DNA of 64,000 bases. It comes from a bacterium. GTDB lineage: Bacteria > Gemmatimonadota > Gemmatimonadetes > Longimicrobiales > RSA9. Shown one piece after another: positions 62,822 to 64,000 of the stretch. Position numbers and translations under genes: made by a program. Positions within the stretch are counted from its first letter, which is position 1; every line of letters begins with the position of its first letter. A model generated the notes under the pieces. The model was not told the origin of the DNA, did not search any database, and was given only the letters and a program-made list of their open reading frames with translations. The stretch spans positions 1-64,000 of the forward strand of contig QGVH01000019.1 in assembly GCA_003242735.1 (NCBI GenBank), written 5' to 3'.

Positions 62822-63970
62822 ATGCACGAGCCGGAGGAGCGTGGAGCGCTGCACGACGGCAGCGCCTCGGATGTCGGCGCCGCTGGCGAACGGTCGGCGA
62901 CGCCGGACACCGGCGTGGCAGGATCGGGCGAGCCGGTCGCCGGGTCGGACACGGTCCCAGCCACGGATGGCGGTGTTGTGGTCGCGACGACGGTCGTGGA
63001 CCCGGATGCGGGCGGGGCGGAGAGCAACGGTGGGGCCGGTGCGGGGAAGCGGCTTTCGGTGCGCCCGTACGACTTCCGCCAGCCGAGCCGGCTCTCGAAG
63101 GACCGGCTGCGTTCGCTGCGTGCGATCTACGGGCAGATGGCGAAGGCGCTCGAGGGGTGGTTGAGGGGCCGGGTGCGCGAGCAGATGGACCTGGAGGTGG
63201 CGAGCGTGGATCAGCACAGCTTCGGCGAGCTGGTGTTCTCGATGCCGACGCCGTGCTGCTCCTACGTCTACGATGTGGCGAACTCGGGTGGCCAGCAGCT
63301 GTTGATCGACTTCGATGCCGACCTGGCGTTCATGATGCTCGACCGGCTGCTGGGCGGCTGCGGCGAGCCGGTGGAGGTGACCCGGCCGCTGACGATGGTG
63401 GAGCAGGGCGTGGTGCGGATCGTCGCGGACAGGGTGGCCACGGAGCTGTCGGAGGCGTGGAAGGAGCACATCCGCTTCGACCTGACGTTCAGCCGCTTCG
63501 AAGCCATCCCGGACGTGATCCAGATCGCGAACCGCGAGGACGCGATCCTCGTCACGGTGCTGAAGGCCCGTGGTGAGAGGATGCAGGGGGCGATCCGTCT
63601 GTGCCTGCCGTTCGTGGTGCTGGAGAAGTTCTTCAGCGGTTCCGGCACGCGGCGTTTCCGTGCCGGCGGGGGCTCGGAGGAGGAGCGGGCCGCGGACCGG
63701 CAGGGCGTGGAGGCGGCGATCCGCGCGAGCTCGGTGGAGATCGCGGCGAGGTTGCCGCGGTTCACCGTGCGGCTCGGCAGGCTGACGCAGTTGAAGGTGG
63801 GTGACGTGCTGGAGACGGGGCTGGACACGGACGTGGCGATCGAGGTGCTGGTGAACGGGCAGGATCGGGCGCGGGCGCGGGCCGGCCGCGTCGGTCGGCG
63901 GCTCGCCCTGGAGATCCTGGAGTGGAACAGCCCGGCCGGGGCGCCCGCGAGAGGAGGAGACTCGGAATGA
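62822..63970 (+). CDS. fliM: Flagellar motor switch protein FliM
   Basis: C-ring component that binds CheY-P and switches rotation, 382 residues. The N-terminus lacks a clear CheY-binding peptide (LSQxEIDALL-type) and is instead a 75-residue Gly/Ala/Asp-rich stretch. The middle domain is complete (VRPYDFRQPSRLSKDRLRSLRAIYGQMAKALEGWL; LLIDFDADLAFMMLDRLLGG; LTMVEQGVVRIVADRVATELSEAW) and the C-terminal SpoA-like domain (LPRFTVRLGRLTQLKVGDVLETGLDTDVAIEVLVNG) is present. Its stop overlaps the next start (ATGA). Confidence 0.93.
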   Translation: MHEPEERGALHDGSASDVGAAGERSATPDTGVAGSGEPVAGSDTVPATDGGVVVATTVVDPDAGGAESNGGAGAGKRLSVRPYDFRQPSRLSKDRLRSLRAIYGQMAKALEGWLRGRVREQMDLEVASVDQHSFGELVFSMPTPCCSYVYDVANSGGQQLLIDFDADLAFMMLDRLLGGCGEPVEVTRPLTMVEQGVVRIVADRVATELSEAWKEHIRFDLTFSRFEAIPDVIQIANREDAILVTVLKARGERMQGAIRLCLPFVVLEKFFSGSGTRRFRAGGGSEEERAADRQGVEAAIRASSVEIAARLPRFTVRLGRLTQLKVGDVLETGLDTDVAIEVLVNGQDRARARAGRVGRRLALEILEWNSPAGAPARGGDSE

Positions 63971-64000
63971 GCATGAAGCAGAGCAGGGACGGATCGGCGA
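63967..64000 (+). CDS. Start of a flagellar switch gene, cut by the window edge (probably fliN)
   Basis: An ATG overlapping the fliM stop (ATGA) with GAGGAGA 10 nt upstream opens MSMKQSRDGSA before the window ends. Its position directly after fliM is the usual place of fliN. Only 11 codons are visible, so the name is inference. Confidence 0.5.
   Translation, partial: MSMKQSRDGSA

Overview
The window is very GC-rich DNA from a flagellated, Gram-negative-type (diderm) bacterium. Outer-membrane proteins (a Wzi-like barrel, a TonB-dependent receptor), lipoproteins, a Wza-like export protein, large numbers of acidic/Arg-rich GC-biased proteins and many GTG starts fit a Gemmatimonadota-like lineage best. 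That assignment is inference from gene content and style; no rRNA or tRNA gene is present to fix it.

Layout. 0.3-6.4 kb (minus strand): exopolysaccharide/capsule genes (polyprenyl sugar-phosphate transferase, Wzi-like barrel, multi-SLBB export protein). 6.7-9.5 kb: two zinc-dependent dehydrogenases coupled to an HD-domain protein. 9.6-11.8 kb: two lipoproteins. 11.9-15.3 kb: a 38-residue membrane peptide and carB. 15.5-25.7 kb: secreted amidohydrolase, histone-deacetylase-like hydrolase, a conserved hypothetical, methyltransferase, CorA, M24 peptidase, an orphan GvpF/L homologue, PriA and an HNH endonuclease. 25.9-28.7 kb (minus): sensor kinase, small protein, response regulator and Yip1 membrane protein. 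28.9-35.2 kb: QueD, a degenerate Rieske-fold protein, an annealing-protein-like gene followed by a stand-alone LigD-type polymerase, DUF892 protein, NDH-2, TrpS. 35.3-42.4 kb: low-complexity Gly/Arg/Tyr protein, SdpI-like protein, a large PAS/GAF kinase, a frameshifted PRTase/kinase-like gene, an ECF sigma/anti-sigma pair; then a TonB receptor (42.7-44.9 kb). 45.0-48.1 kb: small protein, uracil-DNA-glycosylase family protein, two hypotheticals.

48.1-64.0 kb is a flagellar region. flgL-fliW (minus) diverge from a sigma-54-dependent response regulator; then one long operon flgB-flgC-orf-fliE-fliF-fliG-fliH-fliI-fliJ-motE-like-fliK/M15-flgD-flgE ends at a strong terminator, and a second operon fliL-fliM-(fliN) runs off the right edge. 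Both operons are preceded by a good -24/-12 (sigma-54) promoter, and 130-145 bp further upstream each carries the same inverted repeat CGGCAG-N3-CTGCCG, a candidate enhancer for the neighbouring activator. The gene in the fliK position encodes an M15-type peptidoglycan peptidase domain joined to a FliK-like C-terminal domain, the most unusual protein here.

Housekeeping promoters are readable by eye: a recurrent TTG/TGG-type -35, 16-17 bp, and TANNNT-like -10 is found before many genes, and in several cases the start codon lies 6-10 nt after the -10, implying leaderless or nearly leaderless mRNAs.
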